NCBI GenBank assembly: GCA_039105265.1
Contig: JAPFFF010000001.1
Coordinates: 6,634,001 to 6,698,000, forward strand
Length of the DNA stretch: 64,000 nucleotides
Direction of reading: 5' to 3'
Source: Tritrichomonas musculus
Taxonomy: Eukaryota > Parabasalia > Tritrichomonadida > Tritrichomonadidae
In this document: piece after piece, positions 40,107 to 49,550 of the stretch
Layout: each line of letters starts with the position of its first letter
Numbering within the stretch: position 1 is the first letter of the stretch
Translations under genes and position numbers: made by a program
Notes under the pieces: generated by a model
What the model was told of the DNA's origin: nothing
The model's input: only the letters and a program-made list of their open reading frames with translations
Database searches by the model: none

Positions 40107-43100
40107 TTACTCATCTAATAAATAATTTTGGTTTCCTTCTTCCTCTTCAGAGTTATCAGTTAATTTCTGATAATTCTCGCGTGAATATTGAACTAGTTGA
40201 TCTCTTACTTCGCCTTCTTCAATTTCTTCTTCGATTTCTTCTTCTTCTTCATTTAATATCTCTTCATTTTCAAGGTTAACCATTGAAGATGAAGTTGATT
40301 GATTTTCAGCTTGAATATTTTGATTTCCATTTGAAGCTTTGAAAACATTTCCAGGAAGAGGTGGAGGGCTCATTTGATTAGCATATTGATTTAAGATGTC
40401 TCGGCCAACTTGTTCAGAATCTGTATCATCTTCTTCAACATTCTGTTTCACTACTTTTTTCCTTCTTCGATTTTCAATTATTTGTGCATTATCATTATTA
40501 TTTGAATCAGACAAAACAAGTTTTTCAGATACTTGAATCATTTTATTAATTGATTCAATATCGTCTGATGTTATATTATCAAAACTTTCATCTTCTTCAT
40601 TTTCGTCGAGTTCAACTTGTTCTCGTTCATTATTTAAATCAACCTTAATAAATTCTAATCCTTTTCCTTTTCCGATTTTAGTATGAATAGGAACAACGCT
40701 GTCACTATTTTCTTCACTACCAAATTCGATTTCATGGTAAACAAGCTTATCATCTTTTCTATTTTTTGCAATAATAATCTTTTTACCAGGTGAAAGAGAA
40801 AGATTATTGTTCTTTTGCTTATTTTCATTGATTGGAAGAGAAGTACTAAAGCGAGATTTGTCATCTTGTCTAGAAATAAAATTATTTTTATTTAGTGCAG
40901 TTGCTGGGGATTTGGAATTAGTTCTAGTTTGATTTTGTTTTCGTATTTGAGCCGATTTAGAAAAAGTATTTCTATTATTATTTCGATAAAAATTTTGATC
41001 TCCTTCTTCAGTAATTATTTCTTCTTCAACATTTTGATTTTGATTATTTTTGTAATTATTTGGTGTATTTACTTTTCTTTTTGGGAAAGATTGATTTTTT
41101 CTATCTACATCTTCGTTGAATTGTTTACTACTACTTGAAAAGGAAGAGCTATTATTACTTCTTTGATTTGGAGATTTAGAGTTTCTTGCTCGGCTTTTGC
41201 CATTGATATCATCTTCATTGTAGTCATCAAGAAGTGGAGTATTTTCTTTTCCTTTTAACTGAAATTGTAATGCGTGTACTGTACGTTTAAGTGAGTTGTT
41301 TTCTTCTAGAAGTTGGTCACGTTCTTTTTCTGTCTCATCAAACTTCTTTTTGTCTGGTGAAGCAATTAACTGATGATTAAGTTCATCAACTTTCTTTTGA
41401 AGGTCATTTAGCCTTTTTGAATTGTTCATGCTATTTTCATTAATTTCTTTATTGCTTAAGTTGAGTTGATCATGTAAAAAGCGGTTTTCTTCTTCAAGTT
41501 GGGCAATTTTTTCTTTTGACTTCTTGGTATTTTTGAACATCTCGTTTAAAATTGAATCATCTTCCATGCTTTCAGCAGTTATCGTTGAGTCTATTTCACT
41601 TGAAATTTCTGGATCGTTTAAATCAACGTTGCTGTGAAGCGATGCTGACTTTAAACGATCAATTTCATCACGAAGAAGTTCATTTTCTTGTTTTGATTCA
41701 TTGAAGCTGTCGAGAAGATTATTATATCTGTTTTCTTCAGATTCGCTTTGTTGTTCATTATTTTGAGCAAGCTCAAGTTGATCTCTTAATTTTTCATTCT
41801 CAATTTGTAAATCTCTAACTCGTGCGCTTAGGGACTTAATAAGATCATCGTTTGCGGCACTTCGGGAACGAATTGGAGAAGGAGATTGAATAGGAGAATG
41901 TGTTGGAGAAGAAGAACGTATTTGAGACATTGTTTGGAAAGATGAAAAAGAATAATTTTTATTTGGATTATTATTGACATTTCTCCTAGCTGGGGAATTA
42001 TTTGCTGAGAAAAACTTTGATCTCTTGTAGTTGCCTGTATATGATTTATTGGCTTTATCATCAAAATTAGCGCTATTGTTGAGGCTATCAGAATGGTTTA
42101 ATTGCAAAAGTTTAACGTATTGTTTACTTAATTTATCATAATCTTTAGACAGTTTATCTGCCATTTCCCTGTTTTCTGCAACTTGCTTTTGAGAACGATT
42201 CAGAAGTTCTGTAATATCTTTATTTTGTCTCTTGAGTTCGTCTAATTTAGCATTCATTGTTTGCACTATTTTTGTTTTTTCTTCTTCTTGTTCAGTTTCT
42301 TTTTCTTTGAGTTGTGTGAAATTATTAAGAAGAATTGAATATTGGGAATTTGTCTCTTTGAGCTGAGAGTTTAATGTGTTTATTTGAGTATTCATTGTAG
42401 TAATTTCATTCTGGTATTTGTCGTTTAAGTTTCGTAATGATTGATTATCTTTAAATAAAGTGTTGTACTCATCTTTAAGATCATTATCTTCTTTTAAGAG
42501 TTTTTCATATTCCATTTGAAGTTCTGAATTTTCGATCTTTAAGCCATTTATGCTATCCTTCATTTTGAGATTTTTCCTGCGAAGCTCAAGATTAGCATCA
42601 TTTAAGGTAATATTATTTGATTGAATTTCTTCCTTCTCTTTCTGAATGGATTCGATATTTAAAAGATATTGGGCGCAATCAGATTCAAAAGGCTTTAGGC
42701 GTTCAACCTCATTCGAAATTTGATCATTATGATTTTTTAATTCTTCAATTTCTTCATTTAAACGATCAACTTCCTCTTCTTCTTTTTGAATCCTGATTCC
42801 AAGTTCTTTTTTCTCATCTTGAGCTGCATTCAATTCAATTTGAAAACGATGAACTGTTTCGTCCAATTGTGTTTTCTCTTTATATACTAGATCAAGTTCA
42901 TTATTTAAGTCAGAAATTTGTTTTTTGGCGTCTCGAAGTGAATCCTTCTTTAAATTTAAATCTTCTTTAAGTTCAATAACTTGCTGGCCAATTGTTAAAT
43001 TTTCACTTTCTAATGATTTTAATTGAGTAACCAAATGATCATTGTTTTCGCGAGATTCTACTAAGTCAGACTCAACATTAAGTAATCTTTGTTTTTCCTC

Positions 43101-43910
43101 TTCAATTTGGTTGATCTTTTCTTGTAAATCTTGGATGTCGCTTTTGTTTTGTTCAATTTCTTCTTTGAGGTTTTTAATTTCTTTTTCCTTTGATGAAATT
43201 GTCTCTTTATGCCTTTCTATATCTCTTTGCCTTTCATCAAGCTTTTCATTTGTTTTGTTGTTTTGATCTATTGACTCATTTAATTTTTTTTCTGTTTCTT
43301 GCTTTTTGGCTTTGGTATCCAAATAATGTTTCATAACTTTACTTAAAGAGTCCTTATGCTTTTGAAGATCAATGTCTCTATTTTTAATTGTGTTTTCGAG
43401 ATTTTGATTTGCTTTTATTAATTCAATTTGCTTTTCATCACATTCTTTTTTTTCACGGATTAATTCTTTATATCTAGCTGTTGTATTGTCAAATTGATTC
43501 TTTAATTCTTTAAATTTATAAGAAGACCTTTTATATTTTTCAATAAGAGTTTCTTCGCGTCTATTAGCCTCTTGTAAAGCAGATGTTAATTTTTTATTTT
43601 GTTCAAGACATTCAAAGGTACTATCATTTGCAATTTTATTTGATAATTCAATATTCCTATTTCGAAGATTAACGATCTCTTCATTTAGTCGCTGGCTTTC
43701 ATCTTGTAAATTTGTGCATGTTTGGATAAGAACACTGTCAGGAGATTCACTGGCTTTTAATCGGTTCTGAAGTTCATGAATTTGATCGTGAAGTGCTTGA
43801 ATGTCACGTTTATAGTTATTTATGCAACGTTCGTAAACAACAATTGGGTTTGATGATTGTGAACGAGAGTCAGCTGATGGTGATCGTCGGCCAATTTGAT
43901 TCCTCGACAT
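40107..43910 (-). CDS. long coiled-coil protein, unrecognised
   Basis: This 1,267-residue protein has a short basic Ser/Arg-rich head (MSRNQIGRRSPSADSRSQSS), then about 560 residues of continuous coiled coil with classic charged heptads. A low-complexity break near residues 610-670 carries SP dipeptides (SPTHSPIQSPSPIRSRS), likely phosphorylation sites. A second coiled coil follows to about residue 880. The C-terminal third is disordered, N/K/E-rich, and ends in a strongly acidic tail (NEEEEEIEEEIEEGEVRDQL). No GRIP, kinesin or myosin domain is present. An initiator-like TCATTA (43930-43935) sits 23 nt upstream of the ATG. The SP cluster and two-part coil suggest a cytoskeletal or centrosomal linker, which is inference only. 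It shares strand with the giant golgin and the next coiled-coil gene. Confidence 0.9.
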   Translation of the reverse strand: MSRNQIGRRSPSADSRSQSSNPIVVYERCINNYKRDIQALHDQIHELQNRLKASESPDSVLIQTCTNLQDESQRLNEEIVNLRNRNIELSNKIANDSTFECLEQNKKLTSALQEANRREETLIEKYKRSSYKFKELKNQFDNTTARYKELIREKKECDEKQIELIKANQNLENTIKNRDIDLQKHKDSLSKVMKHYLDTKAKKQETEKKLNESIDQNNKTNEKLDERQRDIERHKETISSKEKEIKNLKEEIEQNKSDIQDLQEKINQIEEEKQRLLNVESDLVESRENNDHLVTQLKSLESENLTIGQQVIELKEDLNLKKDSLRDAKKQISDLNNELDLVYKEKTQLDETVHRFQIELNAAQDEKKELGIRIQKEEEEVDRLNEEIEELKNHNDQISNEVERLKPFESDCAQYLLNIESIQKEKEEIQSNNITLNDANLELRRKNLKMKDSINGLKIENSELQMEYEKLLKEDNDLKDEYNTLFKDNQSLRNLNDKYQNEITTMNTQINTLNSQLKETNSQYSILLNNFTQLKEKETEQEEEKTKIVQTMNAKLDELKRQNKDITELLNRSQKQVAENREMADKLSKDYDKLSKQYVKLLQLNHSDSLNNSANFDDKANKSYTGNYKRSKFFSANNSPARRNVNNNPNKNYSFSSFQTMSQIRSSSPTHSPIQSPSPIRSRSAANDDLIKSLSARVRDLQIENEKLRDQLELAQNNEQQSESEENRYNNLLDSFNESKQENELLRDEIDRLKSASLHSNVDLNDPEISSEIDSTITAESMEDDSILNEMFKNTKKSKEKIAQLEEENRFLHDQLNLSNKEINENSMNNSKRLNDLQKKVDELNHQLIASPDKKKFDETEKERDQLLEENNSLKRTVHALQFQLKGKENTPLLDDYNEDDINGKSRARNSKSPNQRSNNSSSFSSSSKQFNEDVDRKNQSFPKRKVNTPNNYKNNQNQNVEEEIITEEGDQNFYRNNNRNTFSKSAQIRKQNQTRTNSKSPATALNKNNFISRQDDKSRFSTSLPINENKQKNNNLSLSPGKKIIIAKNRKDDKLVYHEIEFGSEENSDSVVPIHTKIGKGKGLEFIKVDLNNEREQVELDENEEDESFDNITSDDIESINKMIQVSEKLVLSDSNNNDNAQIIENRRRKKVVKQNVEEDDTDSEQVGRDILNQYANQMSPPPLPGNVFKASNGNQNIQAENQSTSSSMVNLENEEILNEEEEEIEEEIEEGEVRDQLVQYSRENYQKLTDNSEEEEGNQNYLLDE

Positions 43911-43929
43911 GTATATTGAAGATTCTCTT

Positions 43930-43935
43930 TAATGA
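43930..43935 (-). promoter_or_regulatory. initiator-like TCATTA of the 43910 gene
   Basis: TCATTA on the minus strand would place transcription start about 23 nt before the ATG, compatible with the trichomonad Inr. Confidence 0.4.
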
Positions 43936-44078
43936 AAATAAACGCCTGAAAATCAGAGTCTATTTCAAAAAGTTATAACCGAAAGATTTTTATTGATAAA
44001 GTACGTTTATTCGAACTTTATTTTACTTCAAAAATGTAAAAATTTAGAATAAATAAAAGTAACAAGTAAACACATTTA

Positions 44079-45197
44079 TTATTTCAATTCTGTGCATTGT
44101 TCTTTGGGAGTTCTAAAAAGAAGATTGCAAGCTTTTGTTTTTGGAAGATCAACAAAAATTTGATGAACTTTTGGCTGATTAACAATATTTGATATTTCAT
44201 TCGTTTTAGATTCTAATGAAGAAATGCGTGTAAATAAACTTTGTAAAATGGTATTTGTATCGGCATTTTGCGATTCACTTTCAGTTTCGCTTTCTTTTTG
44301 TTCGTTATCATCTTCTTCACTATTGTTGTTGTTCTTTGTTACATGCAATCCTTTTTTCTCAAGATCAGTAATACGATTGTTAAGTTTCTTAATCTGTTTT
44401 TTAATCTTTTTGATGGTATCTTGATTTACATTATTGTTTCTGACTGCTTTTATATCATCATTCAAAGACTCAATCTTATTTTGCTGGATGTTTATTTTGT
44501 CAATAAGTGAGTTTAGTTCTTTTTCAGAATCAATTACATCAATGGTTGCAGACTCTATGCTTTCAACGTTATTTAATGGAATTTGCTTATTTTTAATCTT
44601 TATTTCATTTACTTCCCTTTTCAACTCATTTATATTATTTAATGAAATGTCATCACCAATATTCTTTTGAATGACAGTGCTACTTGCTGATATATCAAAT
44701 CTATTTGATAATTTTGCTTTTTTAACCTCATATTTTAAGCAATTAATATCATGTTTCATATTATTAAAATCTTTAAAGTTTTCTTTTAATTTGTTAATTT
44801 CGGCCTTAATTGAATCTAGTTCAAACTTAAAAGAAATATTGGAATCAGAAGAACTTTGTGATTCAAATTGAGAATTCTGTTGAATTGACCTTTGCATAAC
44901 TTGAACTGAAGAATCATCTTTATCAGTTTTTAATTGTTTCACTTCATTTTTCAATTTTTTAATTTCTTTCTGAGCTTTAGATAGAGCTGTCTTATTTTCT
45001 TCAAGTTGTTCAATAATCAAATTAATTGTATCTATAGTAATATTCATATGAGCACGTATATTGTTTTGTTCTTCATTAATAGACTTTGCAAATTTAGAAA
45101 AATCTCTAACAATCAAAAACATTTTTGATTCAATCGCATTCGGTATTTTATCGCAGCTAGTGAATGAGTTTTCATCACCTCTGTTTGCTTGGATCAT
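44079..45197 (-). CDS. coiled-coil protein, unrecognised
   Basis: This 372-residue protein has an N-terminal 35-residue segment with moderate complexity (MIQANRGDENSFTSCDKIPN), then repeated coiled-coil stretches at about 45-100, 115-165, 180-205 and 215-270, and an acidic break (NNNSEEDDNEQKESETESE). A final short segment (RISSLESKTNEISNIVNQ) is again helical, and the tail is PKVHQIFVDLPKTKACNLLF. No known domain is visible. Two initiator-like motifs precede the ATG: TCATAT (45207-45212, leader 12 nt) and TCACTT (45216-45221, leader 22 nt). The protein ends 169 bp upstream of the next minus-strand gene's start. Confidence 0.85.
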   Translation of the reverse strand: MIQANRGDENSFTSCDKIPNAIESKMFLIVRDFSKFAKSINEEQNNIRAHMNITIDTINLIIEQLEENKTALSKAQKEIKKLKNEVKQLKTDKDDSSVQVMQRSIQQNSQFESQSSSDSNISFKFELDSIKAEINKLKENFKDFNNMKHDINCLKYEVKKAKLSNRFDISASSTVIQKNIGDDISLNNINELKREVNEIKIKNKQIPLNNVESIESATIDVIDSEKELNSLIDKINIQQNKIESLNDDIKAVRNNNVNQDTIKKIKKQIKKLNNRITDLEKKGLHVTKNNNNSEEDDNEQKESETESESQNADTNTILQSLFTRISSLESKTNEISNIVNQPKVHQIFVDLPKTKACNLLFRTPKEQCTELK

Positions 45198-45206
45198 GGA
45201 AGTTGA

Positions 45207-45221
45207 TATGAAATAAAGTGA
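45207..45221 (-). promoter_or_regulatory. two initiator-like motifs (TCATAT, TCACTT)
   Basis: Both fit TCA(+1)Y(T/A) on the minus strand and give leaders of 12 or 22 nt for the gene starting at 45197. Confidence 0.5.
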
Positions 45222-45763
45222 AAATTGATGTATAATTAAATTCTTTTTAAAAAGTTGATAGTAACTCAGAATTTGATTTTTATAAATTCGATGAGTTTTT
45301 CATAATTTTTGAGAATATTGAAATTTTCATATAAACCTTGTTCAAAAAACATTACCTTCTTCTTAATTTAAAATAATCATATCTTTATATTTTAAATATG
45401 AATTCATTTTTTAAAATTTAATTAATATTATGATCATTATTTAATATATTATTAATGAAGAATAATGCAATTAAAATGTTTGATAAAAAAGATAAAATGA
45501 TTTAAAATGTGAAATGGAGGTAAAGTTTTTTGAACTCAGTTTATAAATAGTTCTAAAATTATTCAAAAAGTGATTTAATGCTTTCAAAACGGTCTTTTAA
45601 TTTAATTTTTCATTCCTATCTGAATTTAAATAATCATCCGAAATTGATGAATGAAATTTTTTTCAATAATTACCTTTAACTGCAATATTTGATTAACATA
45701 TTATAATATTAAAAAAATTTACGTCTGAGTCAATTGAAAGAAAAACTTAATAAACCGTATATG

Positions 45764-46366
45764 GACAAATTTTATAAAATTTTTGAATTAAAAATTTTGA
45801 TAGATTTCCTCACTTCCACTTTTTGTCAAAATTTTAAAAAGTTATATGACCACTTCCACTTTTTGTCCATTCTTTAGTATTCTATTTTGCACTATATAAT
45901 AAAAATCTAATAATAAAATGCTTATAATATTAATAGTTAGTTTATAAAACGTAAGAATTATCTTTTTTTCTTGTAAAAATCAGTAAATTAAAATGATCAT
46001 CCAATCATAATATCAATTTTGAGTGCTAAATTGCATAAGTAAGGAATGTTGCAATGTCATATTACAAGTTTTTTGCCTCATTTTGAACCATAAGAGTTGA
46101 GATAAGAATTGAGAAATCATTAATCTTGCTTGCTTTTGGGAAGTTTGATCATCAGATCACGTCTAATGTGTGTAAAGATATTATACCGAAATTATAAAGT
46201 CACAAATGCTTACAAAAACTGTAATCTCGCACTGAGTAAATAAATGATAAAATTGTTTTTTTATTTGTAAACGGTATTCACAGAAAAAGTTAAACTTTTT
46301 TTTTTGGACAAAAAGCGGAAGCGGGGAATTTTTCAAATTTTTTTGTGTATAAAAATTTTATTTGTC
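45764..46366. mobile_element. degenerate inverted-repeat element, about 600 bp
   Basis: Left GACAAATTTTATAAAATTTT...CACTTCCACTTTTTGTC matches the reverse complement of the right end (GACAAATAAAATTTTTATAC...GCTTCCGCTTTTTGTCC) over about 65 imperfect bases. A second CACTTCCACTTTTTGTCC lies at about 45852, just inside the left arm. The ends and size suggest an old DNA transposon remnant, but target duplications are unclear. Confidence 0.5.
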
Positions 46367-46578
46367 TTTTTTCAGATTATGCATTATTTTATCTATCTTT
46401 CATGAGATCAAATAATAAATTAAATAAAGTAAAATGATACTTAATACAAATTTTATATATATCAACTGAGGTAATACTTGACGTTAATCGTACTCTAATT
46501 GTATAATTGTATTATTAAAAAAAAAGAAAAGAATATCACCTACGCCATAAATCAACAAAAATACGAAATAATGTTACA

Positions 46579-47205
46579 TTACAATACAACATATTCTGTT
46601 ATAATTATTTGATCGGGTTTAAGTTGAACTTTACATGATGGGCATATAACATTTTCACTTTTATTTTTATAGCAAGACTGGCAAAGCACTAGATGTTTGC
46701 AATCTTTATGATAAACTATTGCTCTAGCTGATTTACAATTGAGACATTGAGGAGAGAATTTAAAGGAATCTAATGTATTACTTATTTTATTAAAAGAGTT
46801 GCTAAGTGAGGTAATTAAAACATTTGAAGAAACAGCTAGAATAGATTCTTTTTTTGGATCATTAGATGATCGATTCAAATATTCGGAAATAAAAAGAGAT
46901 CTAATAGGAGATTTAATTCTTGCTGGTATCTCACCACTATGATTTTTACCCATTGGATCAGCACCATACTTAATTAATAACGAAACTATATCCCAGTTTC
47001 CCACCCTCAGGGCTGATATTAGCGGAGTATCGCCTGTTTCACGATCACACTTATTTATAATTTTTAATAATCCTTTTTCATCTTCTTTATGTAGCATTTG
47101 AAGAAGGAGCTGTAAATTATGCACATTGTTGCTCATAATCATGCCCTGGAGAGACATTTGATCAAATGAATCTTCTTCTTCTTCTTGAGTAAGCCTCTTC
47201 TTCAT
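46579..47205 (-). CDS. ankyrin-repeat protein with C-terminal RING-type zinc finger
   Basis: This 208-residue protein has an acidic start (QEEEEDSFDQ), then about two ankyrin units: GDTPLISALRVGNWDIVSLLIKYGADP (residues 58-84) is a clear one. At the C-terminus eight zinc ligands have C3HC4-like spacing: C154, C157, C169, H171, C175, C178, C188 and C191 (CLNC, DCKH, CQSC, CPSC). This compact type is seen in MDM2/IAP-like ubiquitin ligases, so E3 ligase activity is plausible but unproven. Residue 205-208 ends YVVL, a short tail after the RING as in dimerising RINGs. The gene is divergent from the PWI protein across an 80-bp shared promoter. Confidence 0.88.
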   Translation of the reverse strand: MKKRLTQEEEEDSFDQMSLQGMIMSNNVHNLQLLLQMLHKEDEKGLLKIINKCDRETGDTPLISALRVGNWDIVSLLIKYGADPMGKNHSGEIPARIKSPIRSLFISEYLNRSSNDPKKESILAVSSNVLITSLSNSFNKISNTLDSFKFSPQCLNCKSARAIVYHKDCKHLVLCQSCYKNKSENVICPSCKVQLKPDQIIITEYVVL

Positions 47206-47224
47206 AAAAATAATTATGTAGATT

Positions 47225-47242
47225 AAATGAAATATTTCATTT
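47225..47242. promoter_or_regulatory. 18-bp perfect palindrome with back-to-back initiator motifs
   Basis: AAATGAAATATTTCATTT equals its own reverse complement and presents TCATTT on both strands. On the minus strand it would start the RING-gene leader (23 nt). On the plus strand the same motif lies 47 nt before the PWI-gene ATG. Confidence 0.6.
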
Positions 47243-47272
47243 AAAAATACCGTTTTTTATTTCTTTGAGTTC

Positions 47273-47277
47273 TCACA
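47273..47277 (+). promoter_or_regulatory. initiator-like TCACA deciding the PWI-gene start
   Basis: TCACA fits TCA(+1)Y(T/A) and would give an 11-nt leader to the ATG at 47286. A TTG at 47265 extends the open frame but lies upstream of this motif, so it is unlikely to be the start. Confidence 0.5.
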
Positions 47278-47285
47278 AATACTTC

Positions 47286-48782
47286 ATGAAAAGCAGAGCA
47301 AATTTCTTCCATGGTGTTACAGCTAAAAATGATCCAAGATTCAAGGGGAAAATGGTGCAAGAAGTAATTAATTACCCTCCAAATGTCACTGAATCAATTG
47401 AGACTGAAAAAATTAATACAATGTCATTTGAAGAGTGGATCAAAGAAGAGCTTTCTAAGTATACGGATGATGAATTAATTTCAGGTATCGTGCAAGGATT
47501 TTTGGATGAAAAAGAGATCAAATCCCAAGATATGGGACGAATGTTGAAACCTTTTCTTGGTCTTGATCATACAGTTGAATTTATTTCAAATCTTTGGAAA
47601 CTTTTGGTTGATGCCCAATCAAATGAATTAGGAATTCCAACTGAATTCGTTGAGAGAAGTAAGCATGCTATTGATGAAAAAATGAAACAAGTAGCAGCTG
47701 TCCGTCGGATTATACAGAAATCGAGTTCATCATCATCATCTTCTTCTTCTTCTTCTGATAGCGAAGATAACCAAACTAGCTCAACTTTCAATCGTGACAA
47801 CCAATTCAAAAATAATCAATTTAATCCTGAAAATAATCGAAGTAATCAAGGATATAATCAAAAAAATGGAATTAATTCTAATGATGATAACAATTGCAGT
47901 TACAATTTGAACCATAATAATGGGAATGAGAAAAGTTGGAATATCAAATATGAATTTAATAGTAATTATAAATTTCAAAAAACTGATAATGATAATTGCA
48001 TTGAGAAAAATTATCAAACGCAAAGAAACCCAAACTTTTTAAATAATAGAAACAACAATAATGATAATAACTTCAATATTGATTATAATGATTACAACAA
48101 TGCAATTCCTGATATGCAAATGGAAAGAAAATTGAAGAGAAAAGATTATAGTTACAGTAGTTATAGTTCCTATAGTTACTCAAGCTATTCTGATAATAGT
48201 GATAGTTATAGTAGCTATGATTATAGTTATAGTAGTTACAGTTACAGTTCGTCTTCCTCCCAACCATCTGATACCGAAAATGTCAATTATAATGTTAATC
48301 ATGGTCAGCCAATAAATACTGATAATGAAAGTTCGGCTAATGCATTCGAATCAAGAGATCATCAGAAAAAATCTACGAATAAAAGAAAAAGTAAAAAAAA
48401 ATATACTAAGCGCCAAAAAAATCATCGAAAAGAAAGCAATTCATCATATTCTTATTCATCATCTTCATCTTATGCATCACCAATTGAGCATGAAATCAAA
48501 GAAAATTCAAATAATAATATTTCTGATATAAATAAAGAGACGCCTGAACCAAAGCGAGATATTTCAGAATCAATAAATTCAGAAATAATCAATGATTCGA
48601 ATAAAGGTAGTTTTAATAGGAGAAAGTCAAAAAGCAAACATCACAGAAAGATTGTGAATTATTCTTACAGTAGTTATTCTTCCGATAATTATAGTGATCA
48701 CGATAGTCATAGAAAGAAAAGAAGGCCTATTAGGCATCATCAAAGACCTATTCATGGACCTAGTCACCGCTCTAAACATTAG
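47286..48782 (+). CDS. SRRM1-like splicing protein with PWI domain and Tyr/Ser-rich tail
   Basis: This 498-residue protein starts like SRRM1/SRm160: FFHGVTAKNDPRFKGK, then a PWI domain (about residues 38-120) with EEWIKEELSKYTDDE, GRMLKPFLGLDHTVEFI, SNLWKLLVDAQSNE and LGIPTEFVE. The family's PWI binds RNA and helps couple splicing to exon-junction and export factors in the nucleus. After about 140 residues come a Ser run (SSSSSSSSSSSSSDSED), an N-rich linker, then (S)YSSYSSYS and SYSYSSSSSYASP tracts mixed with Lys/Arg clusters (KRKSKKKYTKRQKNHRK). Tyr/Ser tracts replace most of the usual RS dipeptides. The ATG at 47286 is chosen by an initiator motif 11 nt upstream. It is divergent from the ankyrin-RING gene. 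With CDC5 it gives two splicing factors in one window. Confidence 0.9.
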   Translation: MKSRANFFHGVTAKNDPRFKGKMVQEVINYPPNVTESIETEKINTMSFEEWIKEELSKYTDDELISGIVQGFLDEKEIKSQDMGRMLKPFLGLDHTVEFISNLWKLLVDAQSNELGIPTEFVERSKHAIDEKMKQVAAVRRIIQKSSSSSSSSSSSSDSEDNQTSSTFNRDNQFKNNQFNPENNRSNQGYNQKNGINSNDDNNCSYNLNHNNGNEKSWNIKYEFNSNYKFQKTDNDNCIEKNYQTQRNPNFLNNRNNNNDNNFNIDYNDYNNAIPDMQMERKLKRKDYSYSSYSSYSYSSYSDNSDSYSSYDYSYSSYSYSSSSSQPSDTENVNYNVNHGQPINTDNESSANAFESRDHQKKSTNKRKSKKKYTKRQKNHRKESNSSYSYSSSSSYASPIEHEIKENSNNNISDINKETPEPKRDISESINSEIINDSNKGSFNRRKSKSKHHRKIVNYSYSSYSSDNYSDHDSHRKKRRPIRHHQRPIHGPSHRSKH

Positions 48783-49200
48783 TTAAATTTGTATAGAAAA
48801 ATTGTATTTGCATATACTAAATAATTATTTTTTAAGTTAATATTTACAGCTCGCATTTATTACTGTTGCAAAAAATCACAGTAATAAAGAAATTTTGAAA
48901 ATTTTAAAATAATTTTTAAAAAATGAAAAATTTAAAGAATATTATAATAGAATATAATATATAATGCATATAAATTAAATATTAAAAAATATTGATATAT
49001 AATATCTAAATTTATTTCAAAAATTATAAAAAAAATTATTATTTTGTAATACAAAAAGTTCAATCTTTATTCATTCAATTTATCTTTTCATTTTAAAAAA
49101 GTGGATATTTGAATGATTCAATTTTGTTAAAAAAAAAATTAATTTGTTAAGAAATTTAAAGGTCAAAATTATTAGCCTTTAGAAAGGTGAAAAAGTTCCT

Positions 49201-49328
49201 ATTACTGCGGTTTGGCGGTTACAGTAATAAGGAATTCAATTTTATTTGACCTATAATAGGTGAATAATGATCGCTTATTACTGCATTTTGGCGGTTACAG
49301 TAATAAGGAATTCAATCTTATTTGGCCT
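49201..49328. repeat. two direct copies of a TTACTG...CAGTAA hairpin repeat
   Basis: Copies at about 49201-49252 and 49276-49328 share ATTACTGC, then TTTGGCGGTTACAGTAATAA and GGAATTCAAT. Each copy is internally inverted (ATTACTG with CAGTAAT). A related hairpin lies at about 48859-48894 and a single CAGTAATAA at about 60324. Confidence 0.75.
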
Positions 49329-49507
49329 TAGTATAAGGTCAAAAAATATGTTTTAATCTACAAGGTCAATAATTCACTATATTTTTATAACAAAATTGAT
49401 AATAAAAATGAATCAGCATTCATAAAATATTCAATCACTTCTATCAATTTTTTTCATTAAATAATAAAAAACCTCAGAATATATTCAATATCTATAATCA
49501 ATTTACT

Positions 49508-49550
49508 AAACTTGAAATTAAAAGCCAGACCACTTTTTTTTCATTCAATT
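49508..49550. repeat. dispersed repeat copy (matches 1634-1677)
   Basis: The segment TGAAATTAAAAGCCAGACCA, followed by a T run and CATTCAATT, closely matches 1634-1677. The AGCCAGACCA core also resembles the ends of the small element at 50372-50494, so these may be one family. Confidence 0.55.

Larger units (their letters stand above)
45198..46578. other. intergenic region with a degenerate transposon-like element
   Basis: This stretch separates two minus-strand genes (44079-45197 and 46579-47205). It contains the promoter of the coiled-coil gene at its left end and the element at 45764-46366. No other gene is visible. Confidence 0.5.

Noticed and set aside
47265-47285. Extended start (TTG) for the SRRM1-like gene
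   Set aside because: The first codon is TTG, and an initiator-like TCACA lies downstream of it; the ATG at 47286 is the better start.
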